Assembly (NCBI RefSeq): GCF_900453205.1
Contig: NZ_UGQU01000001.1
Location: forward strand, 1,097,650 to 1,161,649
Length of the DNA stretch: 64,000 nucleotides
Direction of reading: 5' to 3'
Origin: Moraxella lacunata
Lineage (GTDB): Bacteria; Pseudomonadota; Gammaproteobacteria; Pseudomonadales; Moraxellaceae
The position numbers were made by a program, and so were the translations under genes. The notes under the pieces are model-generated. The model saw only the letters and a program-made list of their open reading frames with translations, did no database searches and was not told the origin of the DNA. Position 1 is the stretch's first letter; each line of letters opens with the position of its first letter. Shown here piece after piece: positions 1-8,744 of this stretch.

Positions 1-1
1 C

Positions 2-394
2 ATTGAACAGGTATTTATGGCGACCAACCCTGATAGTGCCTTAAAGCTCGGGCAGGCTCGGGGGGCGGCGATTGCGTCTTTGACGGCACAGGGTTTGACG
101 GTGTCAGAATACACCGCTCGGCAAATCAAGCAGGCGGTGTGTGGCTATGGGGCGGCGGACAAAGAACAAGTAACGGCAATGGTGTGTCGTCTGCTCGCCC
201 TTGATGTCGTGCCACAGGCGGACGCGGCGGATGGGCTGGCGTGTGCGATTTGTCATGCTCATTCTAGTCATTCCATGCACAAACTTTTGGGCAACACCGC
301 CCTAAAAGGTCGCTCGGCAAGCAAGAAAAAAGGGCGTTGGCGACTGTCTGAGACCGAGTTGCTAAGCCAAAATAAACTGATAAAGTCACAATAG
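2..394 (+). CDS. ruvC: Holliday junction endonuclease RuvC, C-terminal part (5' end outside window)
   Basis: RuvC is the dimeric nuclease that cuts Holliday junctions in the RuvABC pathway of recombinational repair. The frame is open from base 2, so the gene starts upstream of the window; the first ATG at 17 is internal, because the preceding codons read I-E-Q-V-F, as expected before the conserved [13 protein letters not shown] stretch. The late acidic active-site segment is visible as Q-A-D-A-A-D-G-L-A with A-I-C-H-A after it. The tail after that segment is longer and more basic than usual, with K-K-K-G-R-W. About 130 residues, roughly three quarters of the protein, are present. Confidence 0.93.
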   Translation: MEQVFMATNPDSALKLGQARGAAIASLTAQGLTVSEYTARQIKQAVCGYGAADKEQVTAMVCRLLALDVVPQADAADGLACAICHAHSSHSMHKLLGNTALKGRSASKKKGRWRLSETELLSQNKLIKSQ

Positions 395-538
395 TTAGGG
401 CGTGCCTGCCCTTTATAATACAATTGCATTTTAAAATTTGTAGAAACAGAAAAGACAAGCATACTCTAAGGCAATGATTTTTAATTGTCGCTTTTTTATA
501 ACAATGAAAATCTAAATTTAAAACGATAAGGTAAAAAT
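395..538. other. Intergenic gap with partial repeat and permease leader
   Basis: Just after ruvC the bases GGGCGTGCCTGCC (around 398-410) match, in reverse complement, the end of the 74-bp repeats at 30531-30604 and 43401-43474, so this is probably a fragment of that family. The rest is AT-rich, and a Shine-Dalgarno-like AAGGT lies about 7 bases before the permease ATG. I see no gene here. Confidence 0.4.
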
Positions 539-1843
539 ATGTCATTCTTTCCCAAATTCACCCCCTACAAAGGCGACATTGCCACAAGCCCTGTCGCCAC
601 CTATGAATACTTGCCCCCTGCTCAGACGGTCATGCTTGGCATTCAGCACGTCCTTGCCATGTTTGGGGCAACGGTGCTTGCCCCCATTTTAATGGGCTTT
701 GATGCCAATCTTGCCATTATGATGAGTGGGATTTGTACAATTTTGTTTTTTGTCATGACAGGCGGACGAGTGCCGAGCTATTTGGGCTCGTCCTTTGCCT
801 TTATTGGCGTTGTGGCGGCGGCGACCGCTCACGCTACGGGCAGTGGGGCGAACCCCAATCTTGGCGTGGCTTTGGGCGGTATCATCGCTTGCGGTGTGGT
901 CTATGCCTTGATTGGTTTTATCGTCATGGGGACAGGCACTCGCTGGATTGAAAAGCTCATGCCCCCTGTGGTAACGGGTGCGGTCGTTATGATTATCGGG
1001 CTAAACCTTGCCCCCGTTACGGTGTCAAGCGTGGCAGGTAAGCCCTTTGAGCTTGCCATGACGCTGGTTACCGTGCTTTGTATGAGTGGTATTGCGGTGT
1101 TTGCCAAGGGCTTTGTAAAAAGATTGTTGCTTCTGTTGGGGCTAGTGCTTGCCTATATCATTTATGCCGTTGTCGCCAATGGCATGGGATTTGGTAAGCC
1201 GATTGATTTTGGTGTGATTGGGCAGGCAAGCTGGTTTGGCGTGCCAAACTTCTCCGCCCCTGTATTTGACATGAATGCCATGCTCATCATCGCTCCTGTG
1301 GCGTTTATCCTTGTGGCGGAGAACTTGGGGCACATCAAGGCGGTGGGGGCGATGACAGGCGAGAATCTCACCCCACAGCTTGGCAAAGCGTTCGTGGCGG
1401 ACGGTGTGGCAACAGCACTCTCGGCAGGGGTGGGCGGTACTGGCATGACGACTTATGGCGAGAACATTGGGGTTATGGCGATTACTCGTGTGTACTCTAC
1501 GCTGGTGTTTGTGGTGGCAGGGGTGTTTGCCATTTGTCTAGGCTTGTCGCCAAAATTTGGGGCGTTAATCCAAACCATTCCCACGCCTGTGCTGACAGGT
1601 GCGTCCATTGTCGTATTTGGTCTGATTACCATTGCAGGGGCAAAAATTTGGATTGACAATAAGGTGGATTTTAGTGATAACAAAAACCTGATGGTTGGTG
1701 CGATTACCGTGATTTTGGGAACGGGGAATTTTGGTTTGATGATTGGCTCGTTTGATTTGGGTGGTATCGGCACGGCAACCTTTATGGCGATTTTGTTAAA
1801 TTGGGTGCTTGGACTTGGTAAGGATAAAGACGGGATTATGTAG
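539..1843 (+). CDS. uraA: Uracil-xanthine permease (NCS2 family)
   Basis: This 434-residue, very hydrophobic protein is a nucleobase:cation symporter of the NCS2 (SLC23) family that imports uracil or a related base across the inner membrane. The sequence shows about 14 hydrophobic segments. The N-terminal Q-H-V-L-A-M-F-G motif, P-S-Y-L-G-S-S-F-A-F near residue 85, and V-A-E-N-L-G-H near 260 followed by the G-x-G-x-T-T-Y-G-E-N-I-G loop near 300 are NCS2 hallmarks, and the last two carry the substrate-binding glutamates. Length fits UraA/RutG. The ATG is preceded by AAGGT. It stands alone between ruvC and a convergent gene. Uracil specificity is inferred from overall resemblance to UraA. Confidence 0.88.
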   Translation: MSFFPKFTPYKGDIATSPVATYEYLPPAQTVMLGIQHVLAMFGATVLAPILMGFDANLAIMMSGICTILFFVMTGGRVPSYLGSSFAFIGVVAAATAHATGSGANPNLGVALGGIIACGVVYALIGFIVMGTGTRWIEKLMPPVVTGAVVMIIGLNLAPVTVSSVAGKPFELAMTLVTVLCMSGIAVFAKGFVKRLLLLLGLVLAYIIYAVVANGMGFGKPIDFGVIGQASWFGVPNFSAPVFDMNAMLIIAPVAFILVAENLGHIKAVGAMTGENLTPQLGKAFVADGVATALSAGVGGTGMTTYGENIGVMAITRVYSTLVFVVAGVFAICLGLSPKFGALIQTIPTPVLTGASIVVFGLITIAGAKIWIDNKVDFSDNKNLMVGAITVILGTGNFGLMIGSFDLGGIGTATFMAILLNWVLGLGKDKDGIM

Positions 1844-1936
1844 AGCTACATAGAACTGCCTAGAACTGATGCACGATGGGACAAAGTGGGCATGGTAAGT
1901 TTTTGGTATTCATACTAAAAGAATTGGGAGCAAGCG

Positions 1937-2437
1937 CTAATACAGTCCTACCCACCACAGCCGTAATTTTAACAGCCAAAGTGGTGCAATGCCTGTAAAA
2001 CTTTGGGCGACTTTGCCGTCATCTAGTATCACAAAGGACGGCGTTACCTGTCCGCCCCACTCGCCAAACACCGTCCCATGTTGGTCATTGATGGTATAAA
2101 AATCATAGCCGTGTTTGTTCATATAAGCAAGTAATTCATTATCATCGCCCGATGACACCGCCACGCTTAGCACATCACGACCATCAGCGTGCAGGGCTTG
2201 AACGTTGGGACTGGTCGTGCGACACACCCCACACCACGACCCCCAAAAGTAGATAAGCACAGGCGTATCATAACTTTGCGAGACGACATCGACCACTTGC
2301 CCTGTGCTGTTTTGATAGACAAGTTTGGGACTGTCAGGCATGACAGGCGACCGCCACAGATTGACCGCCGTATAGATGACGACAAACATCACAAGGTAAG
2401 TCAAGGCGGAAAATAAGGTTTTGCGAAGTTTTTTCAT
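1937..2437 (-). CDS. Thioredoxin-fold protein disulfide oxidoreductase (TlpA/ScsD-like)
   Basis: This 166-residue membrane-anchored thiol-disulfide protein is probably periplasmic. Residues 8-27 form one N-terminal membrane segment after a K-K-L-R-K start. The thioredoxin domain follows, with active site W-C-G-V-C near residues 93-97 and the cis-proline motif V-T-P-S-F near 137. The central pair and F-W-G-S-W lead-in fit the ScsD or TlpA branch, which reduces cysteines of exported proteins or metal-resistance factors. It is transcribed away from the permease, and the upstream FAD-oxidase gene ends in its own hairpin at 2449-2480, so it probably has its own promoter. Substrate unknown. Confidence 0.8.
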   Translation of the reverse strand: MKKLRKTLFSALTYLVMFVVIYTAVNLWRSPVMPDSPKLVYQNSTGQVVDVVSQSYDTPVLIYFWGSWCGVCRTTSPNVQALHADGRDVLSVAVSSGDDNELLAYMNKHGYDFYTINDQHGTVFGEWGGQVTPSFVILDDGKVAQSFTGIAPLWLLKLRLWWVGLY

Positions 2438-2448
2438 AATTTATAAAT

Positions 2449-2480
2449 AAAACCTATCTTATAACCCTAAGATAGGTTTT
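2449..2480 (-). terminator. Intrinsic terminator after FAD-linked oxidase
   Basis: A perfect 13-bp stem AAAACCTATCTTA / TAAGATAGGTTTT with a 6-base loop lies between the stop of the oxidase at 2496 and the start of the thioredoxin-fold gene at 2437. On the minus strand it ends in a T run. Confidence 0.7.
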
Positions 2481-2495
2481 TAAATTGAACAATCT

Positions 2496-3890
2496 TTAAA
2501 TATCAAAAATCTTACCACGGTTCATAATGCCATTGGGGTCAAACACCGCCTTGACCGCTTTCATGTATTCAATCTCGGCAGGCGAGCGGGTATAATCCAG
2601 ATACGGCTTTTTGGTCATGCCCACGCCATGCTCGGCAGAGATTGAGCCTTTGTATTTTTTAACCGTTTCAAAGACGTATTTATTGACTGTTTGGCACTTG
2701 GCAAAAAAGTCGTCTTTGGTGAGATTGTCAGGTTTTAGGATGTTTAGGTGCAAATTGCCGTCGCCGATATGTCCAAACCAGCAAATCTCAAAATCAGGAT
2801 AATTGTCCTTGACGATTTGTTCAATGTCATTGATAAAATCGCCCAAATGCGTAATCAGCACCGACACGTCATTTTTGTAAGGCGTAAATACCGAAATCGT
2901 CTCGGAGATGCTCTCACGCAATTTCCACAGCTCGTGCAGTTGCCCCACGCTTTGGCTCATCACACCGTCTTCAATAAGACCGTCTTCGGTGCAACTTTCA
3001 AATACACTCATGGCGGTGTCTAGCACGTTATCGGACACGGCTTCAAATTCTAGCAAAACATAAAAAGGCGTACGGCTCTCAAACGGCTCTTTGGCGTGTC
3101 CTGCGGTCAATACCTTATCGATTGCCACGCTGTCAAAAAATTCAAAAGCAGTTAAGTTTAATGCTTTACCAAACTTATCAAGCAATTTAACCACCGAGCC
3201 AAAATCAGGCACACCCAAAACCATTGCCGTTAAATTCACAGGCTGTTTTTCAAGTTTTATCAATGCACGAGTTACAAAGCCAAGCGTGCCTTCTGCTCCG
3301 ATAAACAGATGACGAAAATCGTACCCTGTGGCGTTTTTTAGCATACCGCCATTTAGCTCCAAAATGTCGCCCTTGCCCGTTACCACCGTCAAACCTAGGA
3401 TTTGGTTACGGGTCATGCCATAGCGGATTACCTTAATGCCACCTGCGTTCGTGCCGATATTGCCACCGATTTGGCTTGACCCCGATGACGCAAAATCCAC
3501 CGCATAGTATAGATTTTTGGATTCGGCAAATTCTTGCAAGGCTTTGGTGACCACGCCAGCTTCGACCTCCACCATGCGGTCGGCTTCATAAAATGTCCCA
3601 ATGGCGTTCATTTTGTCAAAACTTACCACCACTTCACCATTGCTTGCCACCGCCCCTGCCGATAAGCCTGTCCGTCCACCGCTTGGTACAAGGCAGATGT
3701 TGTGCGTGTTGGCAAGGCGGACGATGTGGGCGACTTGCTCGGTCGTTTTGGGAAAAACAACAGCAGATGGGGCAGGAGCAAAATGCTTTGTCCAGTCCTT
3801 GCCCCAGTTGTCTAGGCTGTCGGAGTCGGTTTTGATTTGGCTGTCGTCAAGTATATGACGAACTTCATCCAAAAACGTGGTGTGGGTCAT
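2496..3890 (-). CDS. FAD-binding D-2-hydroxyacid dehydrogenase (GlcD / D-2-hydroxyglutarate type)
   Basis: This 464-residue flavoprotein belongs to the VAO/PCMH FAD-linked oxidase family that oxidises D-lactate, glycolate or D-2-hydroxyglutarate. The FAD-binding half shows P-S-G-G-R-T-G-L-S near residue 75 and G-G-N-I-G-T-N-A-G-G near 150. The C-terminal FAD-oxidase domain carries G-H-I-G-D-G-N-L-H near 372 (metal and substrate histidines) and S-A-E-H-G-V-G near 420, and it ends with the typical D-P-N-G-I-M-N-R-G-K. No iron-sulfur extension is fused. It is a single gene. The exact hydroxyacid cannot be told from sequence alone; D-lactate and D-2-hydroxyglutarate are both plausible. Confidence 0.85.
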   Translation of the reverse strand: MTHTTFLDEVRHILDDSQIKTDSDSLDNWGKDWTKHFAPAPSAVVFPKTTEQVAHIVRLANTHNICLVPSGGRTGLSAGAVASNGEVVVSFDKMNAIGTFYEADRMVEVEAGVVTKALQEFAESKNLYYAVDFASSGSSQIGGNIGTNAGGIKVIRYGMTRNQILGLTVVTGKGDILELNGGMLKNATGYDFRHLFIGAEGTLGFVTRALIKLEKQPVNLTAMVLGVPDFGSVVKLLDKFGKALNLTAFEFFDSVAIDKVLTAGHAKEPFESRTPFYVLLEFEAVSDNVLDTAMSVFESCTEDGLIEDGVMSQSVGQLHELWKLRESISETISVFTPYKNDVSVLITHLGDFINDIEQIVKDNYPDFEICWFGHIGDGNLHLNILKPDNLTKDDFFAKCQTVNKYVFETVKKYKGSISAEHGVGMTKKPYLDYTRSPAEIEYMKAVKAVFDPNGIMNRGKIFDI

Positions 3891-4188
3891 GATGGCTCTC
3901 TATGTCTCATTAAAATTTGAAATGTATTGACAAATATCATACAATGGCGCATTATAACCTTTCAAACGTGCGGTGTAAACGACAAAAAAGTTGTGATATT
4001 AACAACAAAAAATTAAGCACTCATCCAAAAAGCACACTGTAACAAAAACCAAAAAGACAGCTTAAACAAAAGTTAATATTTTACGGTTTGAAGACGCAAA
4101 CTGGGTGTCTCATTATATTAACCATGGGTGGGTACAGCATGGTTTTTGGACTACTACCATATCTTCAATTATCACAAAACCCCCAAAA

Positions 4189-5301
4189 TCACTCTCTTCT
4201 TAACGCCTTGTCTTCCCACCAATTCTCCCCCACAAAACCGTCCGCATATTTCTCGCCCATTTTCGGCACATCAATGGGCAGACCCTGTTCTTTGGCACTT
4301 TGTACCGCATTATCAATGGACTCGTACCACGGATTTCGCCCCAAACTGAACACACCCCAGTGCATAGGCACGATTTTTTTGGCGTTCAAATCCAAAGCAG
4401 CCTGCACCGACTGATGGGCAAACATATGCGTTTTGGGCCAGCCTTGATTGGCGGCATCAATTTCCATAAAAGCGATGTCAAATCCGCCATATTTTTTGCC
4501 GATGTCGCTAAAATGCGGGGCGTACCCCGTGTCGCCACTCCAATACAGCCGTTTGCTGCCTTCCAACACAAACGATGCCCACAAAGTTTTATTGCGGTCA
4601 TTGAGCCAACGAGAGGAATAATGTTGCGTTGGTTCGGCGGTCAATTTGATGTTACCAACCATCGTGCTGTCGCCCCAACCCAATTCGGTAATCTTTTCAG
4701 ACGGCACGCCCCACGACTGCAATCTTGCCCCCACGCCAAGCGGTGCGATAAAGCGTTTTGCTTTGTCCGCCAAATGTCGAATGGTGGTCGCTTCCAAATG
4801 GTCATAATGGTCGTGGCTAATCAGCACCACATCAATGTCGGGCAGGTTTTCACGGCGGATTGGGGCTTCTTGAAAGCGTGGGGCAATCAGGGGTAAATTG
4901 AGAGGATTGGCGTTGTCAAACACAGGGTCGGTTAAAAAGCGTTGTCCGTCTAGCTCCAAAATGGAGCTTGCGTGCCCAAGCCAATAATAGGCGAAGTTTT
5001 CAGGCTGCCTGAAACTGCTTTTATCCAATAAAAGCATCGGTAAACGACCGTTTGGTGTGTAACCGTCATACCGCACAAAACCGCCTTTGCCAGTGGCTTT
5101 TTCAGGATAATAGGGCAAATCATCGGTATAAAGGTTCACAAATTGACCGTTTTTGTAATAGGGCAAATGGGTAAAACGGTTTTCATCGGGCAAATCGCCC
5201 AAATTGCGGTACAACATCACGCCCAAAATCGCCACAATAAGGGCGAGTATGCCCAAAGTGGCTAGGGTGAATTTTAGGAATTTTTTCAATACAGGTTTCA
5301 T
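4189..5301 (-). CDS. MBL-fold hydrolase, NAPE-phospholipase D-like
   Basis: This 370-residue metallo-beta-lactamase-fold enzyme has one N-terminal membrane segment (about residues 8-30) and is therefore probably periplasmic or membrane-anchored. The zinc-binding motif S-H-D-H-Y-D-H-L-E is near residues 160-168, and later ligands are seen in S-G-D-T-G-Y near 257 and M-H-W-G-V-F near 317. The layout, including Y-W-L-G-H-A-S near 107, matches the N-acyl-phosphatidylethanolamine phospholipase D (YfhI/UlaG-like) group found in Neisseria and Moraxella relatives. The natural substrate in bacteria is unknown. The gene contains an exact Neisseriaceae-type uptake word at 5002-5013, suggesting transfer. 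It ends near 4189 with no clear terminator. Confidence 0.82.
   Translation of the reverse strand: MKPVLKKFLKFTLATLGILALIVAILGVMLYRNLGDLPDENRFTHLPYYKNGQFVNLYTDDLPYYPEKATGKGGFVRYDGYTPNGRLPMLLLDKSSFRQPENFAYYWLGHASSILELDGQRFLTDPVFDNANPLNLPLIAPRFQEAPIRRENLPDIDVVLISHDHYDHLEATTIRHLADKAKRFIAPLGVGARLQSWGVPSEKITELGWGDSTMVGNIKLTAEPTQHYSSRWLNDRNKTLWASFVLEGSKRLYWSGDTGYAPHFSDIGKKYGGFDIAFMEIDAANQGWPKTHMFAHQSVQAALDLNAKKIVPMHWGVFSLGRNPWYESIDNAVQSAKEQGLPIDVPKMGEKYADGFVGENWWEDKALRRE
5002..5013 (+). other. Exact AG-simDUS / AG-kingDUS uptake word
   Basis: The 12-mer AGGCTGCCTGAA on the plus strand is the DNA uptake sequence dialect known from Simonsiella. Because the word is nearly palindromic, the minus strand reads AGGCAGCCTGAA, the Kingella dialect. 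It lies inside the MBL hydrolase gene, and an identical copy lies at 20557-20568. Confidence 0.6.
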
Positions 5302-5318
5302 TGCGGATTAAATAAATT

Positions 5319-5350
5319 AAACCATTAGGATTTGGGCGTCCTAATGGTTT
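5319..5350. terminator. Hairpin upstream of MBL hydrolase
   Basis: A perfect 12-bp inverted repeat AAACCATTAGGA / TCCTAATGGTTT with an 8-base loop sits 18-49 bases upstream of the hydrolase start. Its position is odd for a terminator of any present gene. It could be left over from a lost gene or act as a leader structure. Confidence 0.45.
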
Positions 5351-5579
5351 TGGTTGGGATTGCAATTTTGTCATTATAGCAAATTTGGGGTTATTTTGGA
5401 AAATTGAGGGTTTTTATGGGTGGGTATAAGGTGGGGTTATGTTTCAATCAAGATTATAGTTCTGCTAGTTGGGGATTGAAATTTCATAGGTATGACCCAT
5501 TTAATGAAAATAAACCGTTTTGAGTTCATTGCAATTCAAAATAGCCTATTATACCTTGAAAGTTTTATGGAGATTGACT

Positions 5580-6653
5580 ATGGCTAACTATAAAAGTGAT
5601 TACTTAAATTCTGTTTTAGAAAGTTACAGAATGAAACACATTGATGATTTGGTTAATAGCTATCGTTCTAAACGAGATGAGATTAAACAATTTTTAAACG
5701 AACAGTATGGTAGTAAAATTTATGAACCCTTTAATTCAGGGTCATATAAGAAATGCACAGCTATTAATACTAAATTTGATTTGGATTTGGTTGTTCCATT
5801 CAAACACAATGCTTTTTCAACATTGGAAGCAATGTTTGAAGATGTCTTTGAAAAATTAGGTATTGTTAATTGAGTATACTTTTCTAGAAAGCCGTTCGTG
5901 GTGAGCTTGTCGAACCATAACGGTTTTCCTAGACTTCGACAAGCTCAGTCCGAACGGAAAACCTTAAAATCTATCTTTATTTAACAATACCAAAAATTAA
6001 AAGAAAAATATCAAAATGAAACCCCTATTAAAAAACAAGGTGTTTCTATTGGTTTGACTTTTAATGAAGAAGATGAAATTAATATTGATATTGTTCCTGC
6101 AAGAGAAACCAGTCAAGATTCTTTTTCAGCAACAAAAAACTTAAATCTACATAAAACACAAGGTGATGGTTATCTTAAAACCAATATCCACGCTCAAATT
6201 GAACACATTAAAGCTAAAGAAAATGAAAGAAAAGTCATTCGCTTGTTAAAAATTTGGAAAGCTTGTCATCAATATAAATACAAGTCTTTTTTTATTGAGT
6301 TATTGGTGATTAAGGCTTATGAAAAATCTTTTCCGCAGGGTAATTTATGGGAACAATTTAAAACCGTTTTAAATTATATCATTGATAATATTGAAAGAGA
6401 AAATTTTACACTCAAAGACCCTGGCAACAGTAATAATGATTTAGCATTATCCTTAGATAGTGGAGAAAAAAGCACGCTGGTTTATAGATTAAAATCAATG
6501 TTAGCACAAATAGAATTAAATGAGAAACAAATAGAATTTTATCTTCCATTAAATGAAAAATTTGCCGAAAATAATGAAGAAGAAAACAAGTCTTATGGTC
6601 TGAAAAGTTCGGCGTTAGTTTCAACACCACCAGTTTCACAACGATTTGGTTAA
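5580..6653 (+). pseudogene. cdnX: CBASS cGAS/DncV-like nucleotidyltransferase, interrupted by a 133-bp element
   Basis: This is the cyclic-(oligo)nucleotide synthase that would sense phage and make the second messenger of a CBASS system. The first 93 codons carry the G-S-Y motif at residues 54-56 and the D-L-D-L pair (D67, D69). The third acidic residue lies after the insertion, in I-N-I-D-I-V-P. A 133-bp repeat at 5859-5991 with an 8-bp direct duplication AAAAATTA splits the gene. Removing the element plus one duplication restores one continuous frame of 310 residues, with the junction reading E-K-L-K-E-K-Y. The 141 added bases keep the frame but bring a TGA at 5872-5874, so the cyclase is truncated at about 97 residues. 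It is the first gene of the operon and low in GC. Confidence 0.88.
5859..5991 (+). mobile_element. 133-bp MITE, copy 1 (in CBASS cyclase)
   Basis: The element starts GGTATTGTTAA and ends TTAACAATACC, giving 11-bp terminal inverted repeats, and is flanked by perfect 8-bp duplications AAAAATTA (5851-5858 and 5992-5999). The centre is a long imperfect palindrome built on CCGTTCGTGGTGAGCTTGTC, a widespread bacterial repeat word. It carries no transposase, so it is non-autonomous. Near-identical copies lie at 43203-43335 and 56982-57114. Confidence 0.9.
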
Positions 6654-6654
6654 T

Positions 6655-8283
6655 ATGAAATTTTCTCAAATTGAATTAGAAGAAACCATTCAATCCATTC
6701 CATATATTCAAAATTTATCTGCTCTTTCATTTTTACAAGAGCAGGTAAGCTTTGATATTACTTTTGATTTTGAAGAATTAGATAAACCTATTGATTTTAA
6801 TGTTATTATCTATCAAGCCTACCCATTAAAAATTAGTGATAGTGAATCCATTCGTTTTTATCTAAAAAATGATGAGTATAAAAAATTTAGTCATGTGATG
6901 TCAGATAATGCTATTTGTTTTCACAATCAGCATTGTGTTATTTTTGAGAAAAAATTACAACAAGACTTCCAAGCAATCAAACGATGGATTGAAAAATATG
7001 TCATCGATCAAGAAAAAGATGAACATTATGAACATCTAATTACAGCAAATTATACTTGCAATGGAGCATATTTTTCATTTCAATTTACTGATATTGATAA
7101 GTCATTTTCTAAAAATGAGATTGGTATTGTTACCAATACTTACTTAACAAAATCAAAATATCAAGATAAGGATATGCACAATTATTTAGTGCAATCTTTT
7201 ACACATAATATTACCCAGAAAAATTGCCAGTGGTCATCGTTTTACTTAGATAAGGAAAGTGACTTATCGGGAATTTATGTCTTTATTGAAGACAAACCGT
7301 CAATTTATGATAGATTTTCATTTTCAAATTGGCAAGAACTTAATAACATATTTAATCAAAAAATATTAAGTGAAATTTGGAAAATTGCATTTAATATTCA
7401 ACAAGAGTTTATTCCTATTTTTGTTGGGTATTATACAAAAAATCAGAATATTCATTGGCAAGTTACGATGATTGATTTAAAAGAACCACTTTTCATAAAC
7501 AATCAGGGAATATATGAACTTTGCGATAAGAAAATAAATTGGGTTATTTCAAAAAATTCGTCTTATCATTATTTCTTTGGGCGGGGTGCATTTCATTCAA
7601 ATTTGACTAATAAAAAAGTGCTTATTATTGGACTGGGAGCAATTGGAAGTCAAGTTGCCAAGACGCTTGTCCGTGGTGGTTGCACAGACATCACTATAGC
7701 TGACTATGATGTAAAAGAGCCTGATAATATTTGTCGTTCAGAATATAATTTTGTACCACCTTATGCAAATAAAGCAGATGAATTGGCAGGTATTTTGTTG
7801 AATATTTCGCCTTTTATTGAGTTAAGTTCTATTCGTTATTTGGCAACAGAGTGTATTAAACTTGATATATCATCAGAATATCTTAATTTTTTATCAGAGC
7901 AATTTTCAAAATTTGATTATATTTTTGATTGTTCTACCGATGATGATTTAATGTATCTTACAGATAAATTAAATTTAACCAGTACCATATTTAATTTATC
8001 CATCACTAACCACGCAAAATCATTGGTGTGTGGTGTTTCACCTAATCACTACCGTTTTGTGAGACATCAGATTGATAAAATTTTAGATAAAGAGAATAAT
8101 ACTTTGGATTTATATAATCCTATTGGCTGTTGGAATCCAACTTTTAAAGCATCTTATAATGATATTGCCATTATGGTTCAGTTATCGTTAAAAACAATTA
8201 ACTTAATGATTCAGGAAAGTAATTATCAACATTTTGTCATTCAATATGATGATAATCTTAATTTAAAGGTTGAGAGATTTTAA
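6655..8283 (+). CDS. cap2: CBASS Cap2, E2/E1-like ubiquitin-transfer protein
   Basis: In type II CBASS, Cap2 joins the cyclase C-terminus to a target, much as E1 and E2 enzymes do for ubiquitin, and this primes cyclase activity. The 542-residue protein has an N-terminal region of E2-like size and a C-terminal ThiF/E1 adenylation domain. The nucleotide-binding glycine motif L-I-I-G-L-G-A-I-G-S-Q is near residues 321-331, followed by I-A-D-Y-D and an R-S-E-Y segment. A candidate E1 cysteine is in I-F-D-C-S-T-D-D. I chose the ATG at 6655, one base after the cyclase stop; an upstream TTG is less likely. The next gene overlaps by one base (TAATG), so translation is probably coupled. Low GC, like its neighbours. 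Confidence 0.85.
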   Translation: MKFSQIELEETIQSIPYIQNLSALSFLQEQVSFDITFDFEELDKPIDFNVIIYQAYPLKISDSESIRFYLKNDEYKKFSHVMSDNAICFHNQHCVIFEKKLQQDFQAIKRWIEKYVIDQEKDEHYEHLITANYTCNGAYFSFQFTDIDKSFSKNEIGIVTNTYLTKSKYQDKDMHNYLVQSFTHNITQKNCQWSSFYLDKESDLSGIYVFIEDKPSIYDRFSFSNWQELNNIFNQKILSEIWKIAFNIQQEFIPIFVGYYTKNQNIHWQVTMIDLKEPLFINNQGIYELCDKKINWVISKNSSYHYFFGRGAFHSNLTNKKVLIIGLGAIGSQVAKTLVRGGCTDITIADYDVKEPDNICRSEYNFVPPYANKADELAGILLNISPFIELSSIRYLATECIKLDISSEYLNFLSEQFSKFDYIFDCSTDDDLMYLTDKLNLTSTIFNLSITNHAKSLVCGVSPNHYRFVRHQIDKILDKENNTLDLYNPIGCWNPTFKASYNDIAIMVQLSLKTINLMIQESNYQHFVIQYDDNLNLKVERF

Positions 8284-8744
8284 TGATGATTAAAAAATAC
8301 AAAAATCTTCAATTGCATATTGAATACTCACTCATTGAGCTAATGACAAAAACTGCAATTCATCATTATCCAAATGAATATGGTGGATTTCTTTTAGGTT
8401 GTTATTCTGATGATTTTACCAAATTGTATATTAAAGATTTTTTATGGGTTGATAAATATACCAACTCTCCTATGGAGTTTAGGCGTGAATTAAATGTGCA
8501 AATTCATAATTTTGAAAAGATATTTCAGGAAACTGGTTTATATTATATAGGTGAATGGCATAGTCATCCCAATGCATCAGCATGGTATAGTTTAACGGAT
8601 TTACAAGCAATGAATAATATTGCTTCTTGCAATACTGTTCAGATCCACAATCCTATACTGCTGATTTTGAGCATTTCTAGTAATAAATTATTAGATTTTA
8701 ATTTCTTTATGTTTGATGAAAGTAGGTTAGTTGTTTATGAATAA
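8283..8744 (+). CDS. cap3: CBASS Cap3, JAB/JAMM-family isopeptidase
   Basis: Cap3 is the deubiquitinase-like metalloprotease that removes cyclase from its Cap2-made conjugates. The 153-residue protein has the JAMM zinc site: E32 in N-E-Y-G-G-F-L-L-G, then H-S-H-P at 93-96, followed by S and D in Y-S-L-T-D-L. The start overlaps the Cap2 stop as TAATG, and the stop overlaps the next ATG, which shows a tightly packed operon. The JAB protein right after an E1/E2 fusion identifies the operon as type II CBASS. The metal residues all look intact. Confidence 0.87.
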   Translation: MMIKKYKNLQLHIEYSLIELMTKTAIHHYPNEYGGFLLGCYSDDFTKLYIKDFLWVDKYTNSPMEFRRELNVQIHNFEKIFQETGLYYIGEWHSHPNASAWYSLTDLQAMNNIASCNTVQIHNPILLILSISSNKLLDFNFFMFDESRLVVYE